NCBI GenBank assembly: GCA_946530565.1
Contig: CAMNAE010000095.1
Coordinates: forward strand, 1-6,572
Source: an uncultured Oscillibacter sp.
GTDB lineage: Bacteria; Bacillota; Clostridia; Oscillospirales; Oscillospiraceae
DNA length: 6,572 nt
Direction: 5' to 3'
The notes under the pieces are model-generated. The model saw only the letters and a program-made list of their open reading frames with translations, was not told the origin of the DNA and did no database searches. This document shows positions 6,041 through 6,572 of this stretch, piece by piece. Numbering within the stretch: position 1 is the stretch's first letter; every line of letters starts with the position of its first letter. Position numbers and translations under genes: made by a program.

Positions 6041-6572
6041 AGTTAAGCTGACAAAGCTCGCATCCTGTGCCGGCTGCGGTGCAAAGGTTGGTGCCGGGGT
6101 GCTCGCGCAGCTGCTCGGTGACCTGAAGGTCCTGCGCGATCCGAATCTGCTCGTCGGCTTTGACAAGAGCGACGACGCGAGCGTCTATCAGATCAGCGAC
6201 GATCTGGCTCTCGTCCAAACGGTGGATTTTTTCCCGCCGATCGCCGACGATCCCTATACCTTCGGCGCGATCGCCGCGACTAACGCTCTATCCGATGTCT
6301 ACGCGATGGGCGGGGAGCCGAAGCTTGCGCTCAACATCATGGCCGTGCCCAAAAGCCTTCCGCAGGAGGCGGTACATGAGCTTTTGCGCGGCGGCTACGA
6401 GAAGGCTTACGAGGCCGGCGTGATCATCACCGGTGGACACAGCATTCTGGATGAGGAACCAAAATACGGACTTGCGGTCACGGGCTTTGTACATCCGGAT
6501 CATATCCTCACCAACAGCGGCGCAAAGGCGGGCGACGTGCTCTTTCTCACCAAGCCGCTCGGCATCGGTGTG
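6030..6572 (+). CDS. selD: Selenophosphate synthase SelD, partial at the right edge
   Basis: SelD uses ATP and selenide to make selenophosphate, the selenium donor for selenocysteine, selenouridine in tRNA and selenium-dependent molybdenum hydroxylases. The window holds the first 181 codons, open to the right edge; the full protein is usually about 345 aa. The N-terminal catalytic segment LASCAGCGAK (10-19) places Cys16 at the E. coli Cys17 position and Lys19 at Lys20. No in-frame TGA is present, so this is the cysteine form, not the selenocysteine form. Asp49, in the SDDASV stretch, and Asp89, in TNALSDVYAMGG (84-95), correspond by eye to Mg-ATP ligands. GGHSI and LTKPLGIGV also match SelD. 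The ATG at 6030 follows a G-rich site (6017-6023) and overlaps the end of yqeB by 11 nt. SelA, SelB or SelU are not in view. Confidence 0.95.
   Translation, partial: MENEVKLTKLASCAGCGAKVGAGVLAQLLGDLKVLRDPNLLVGFDKSDDASVYQISDDLALVQTVDFFPPIADDPYTFGAIAATNALSDVYAMGGEPKLALNIMAVPKSLPQEAVHELLRGGYEKAYEAGVIITGGHSILDEEPKYGLAVTGFVHPDHILTNSGAKAGDVLFLTKPLGIGV

Noticed and set aside
1..6572. CRISPR arrays, insertion sequences, tRNA or rRNA genes, phage or defence genes
   Set aside because: No spaced repeat array, transposase, tRNA cloverleaf or defence-type domain was seen on either strand; nearly all the DNA is accounted for by seven genes and their control regions.

Overview
The window (about 60% G+C by eye) looks like part of the chromosome of an anaerobic, fermentative member of the Clostridia. 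The RnfB has the long, cysteine-rich clostridial form, the phosphofructokinase has the pyrophosphate-type active site, the ribosome binding sites are strong GGAGG types, and there is a selenium/molybdenum-hydroxylase maturation cluster. A high-GC gut lineage such as Oscillospirales is my best guess, but that placement is inference. Codon use is strongly biased toward C/G-ending codons in rnfB, rpsB and tsf, as expected for highly expressed genes.

Layout. (1) 23-928, plus strand: rnfB, apparently the last gene of an rnf operon that continues off the left edge, followed by a strong intrinsic terminator (950-980). (2) 1034-2909, plus strand: a separate transcription unit with a good extended -10 promoter, a leader of about 105 nt with a hairpin and a duplicated Shine-Dalgarno segment, then rpsB (ribosomal protein S2), tsf (EF-Ts) and a terminator. 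(3) 2916-4274, minus strand: a single-gene unit for a PPi-type phosphofructokinase, with its own terminator and promoter. It converges on tsf through two back-to-back terminators. (4) 4213-4476: a divergent intergenic region with a promoter in each direction, a 37-nt imperfect palindrome between them, and an inverted repeat across the rightward -10 box. (5) 4477-6572, plus strand: yqeC, yqeB and selD, the last cut off by the right edge. They are tightly packed (4-nt gap, then an 11-nt overlap) and form an operon.

How the genes work together. The left half is core machinery: membrane redox energy conservation (Rnf) and translation (S2, EF-Ts). The phosphofructokinase would save ATP in glycolysis by using PPi. 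The right-hand operon is the most specialised part. SelD makes selenophosphate, and YqeB and YqeC are the partners known from comparative genomics to travel with SelD where a labile selenium atom is put into molybdenum hydroxylases of the xanthine dehydrogenase/purine hydroxylase type. The hydroxylase itself is not in the window. This system has been described before, although the biochemical roles of YqeB and YqeC are still poorly defined. I found no CRISPR array, mobile element, tRNA, rRNA or clearly new system. The least explained sequences are the operator-like repeats at 4332-4368 and 4430-4450 and the rpsB leader.
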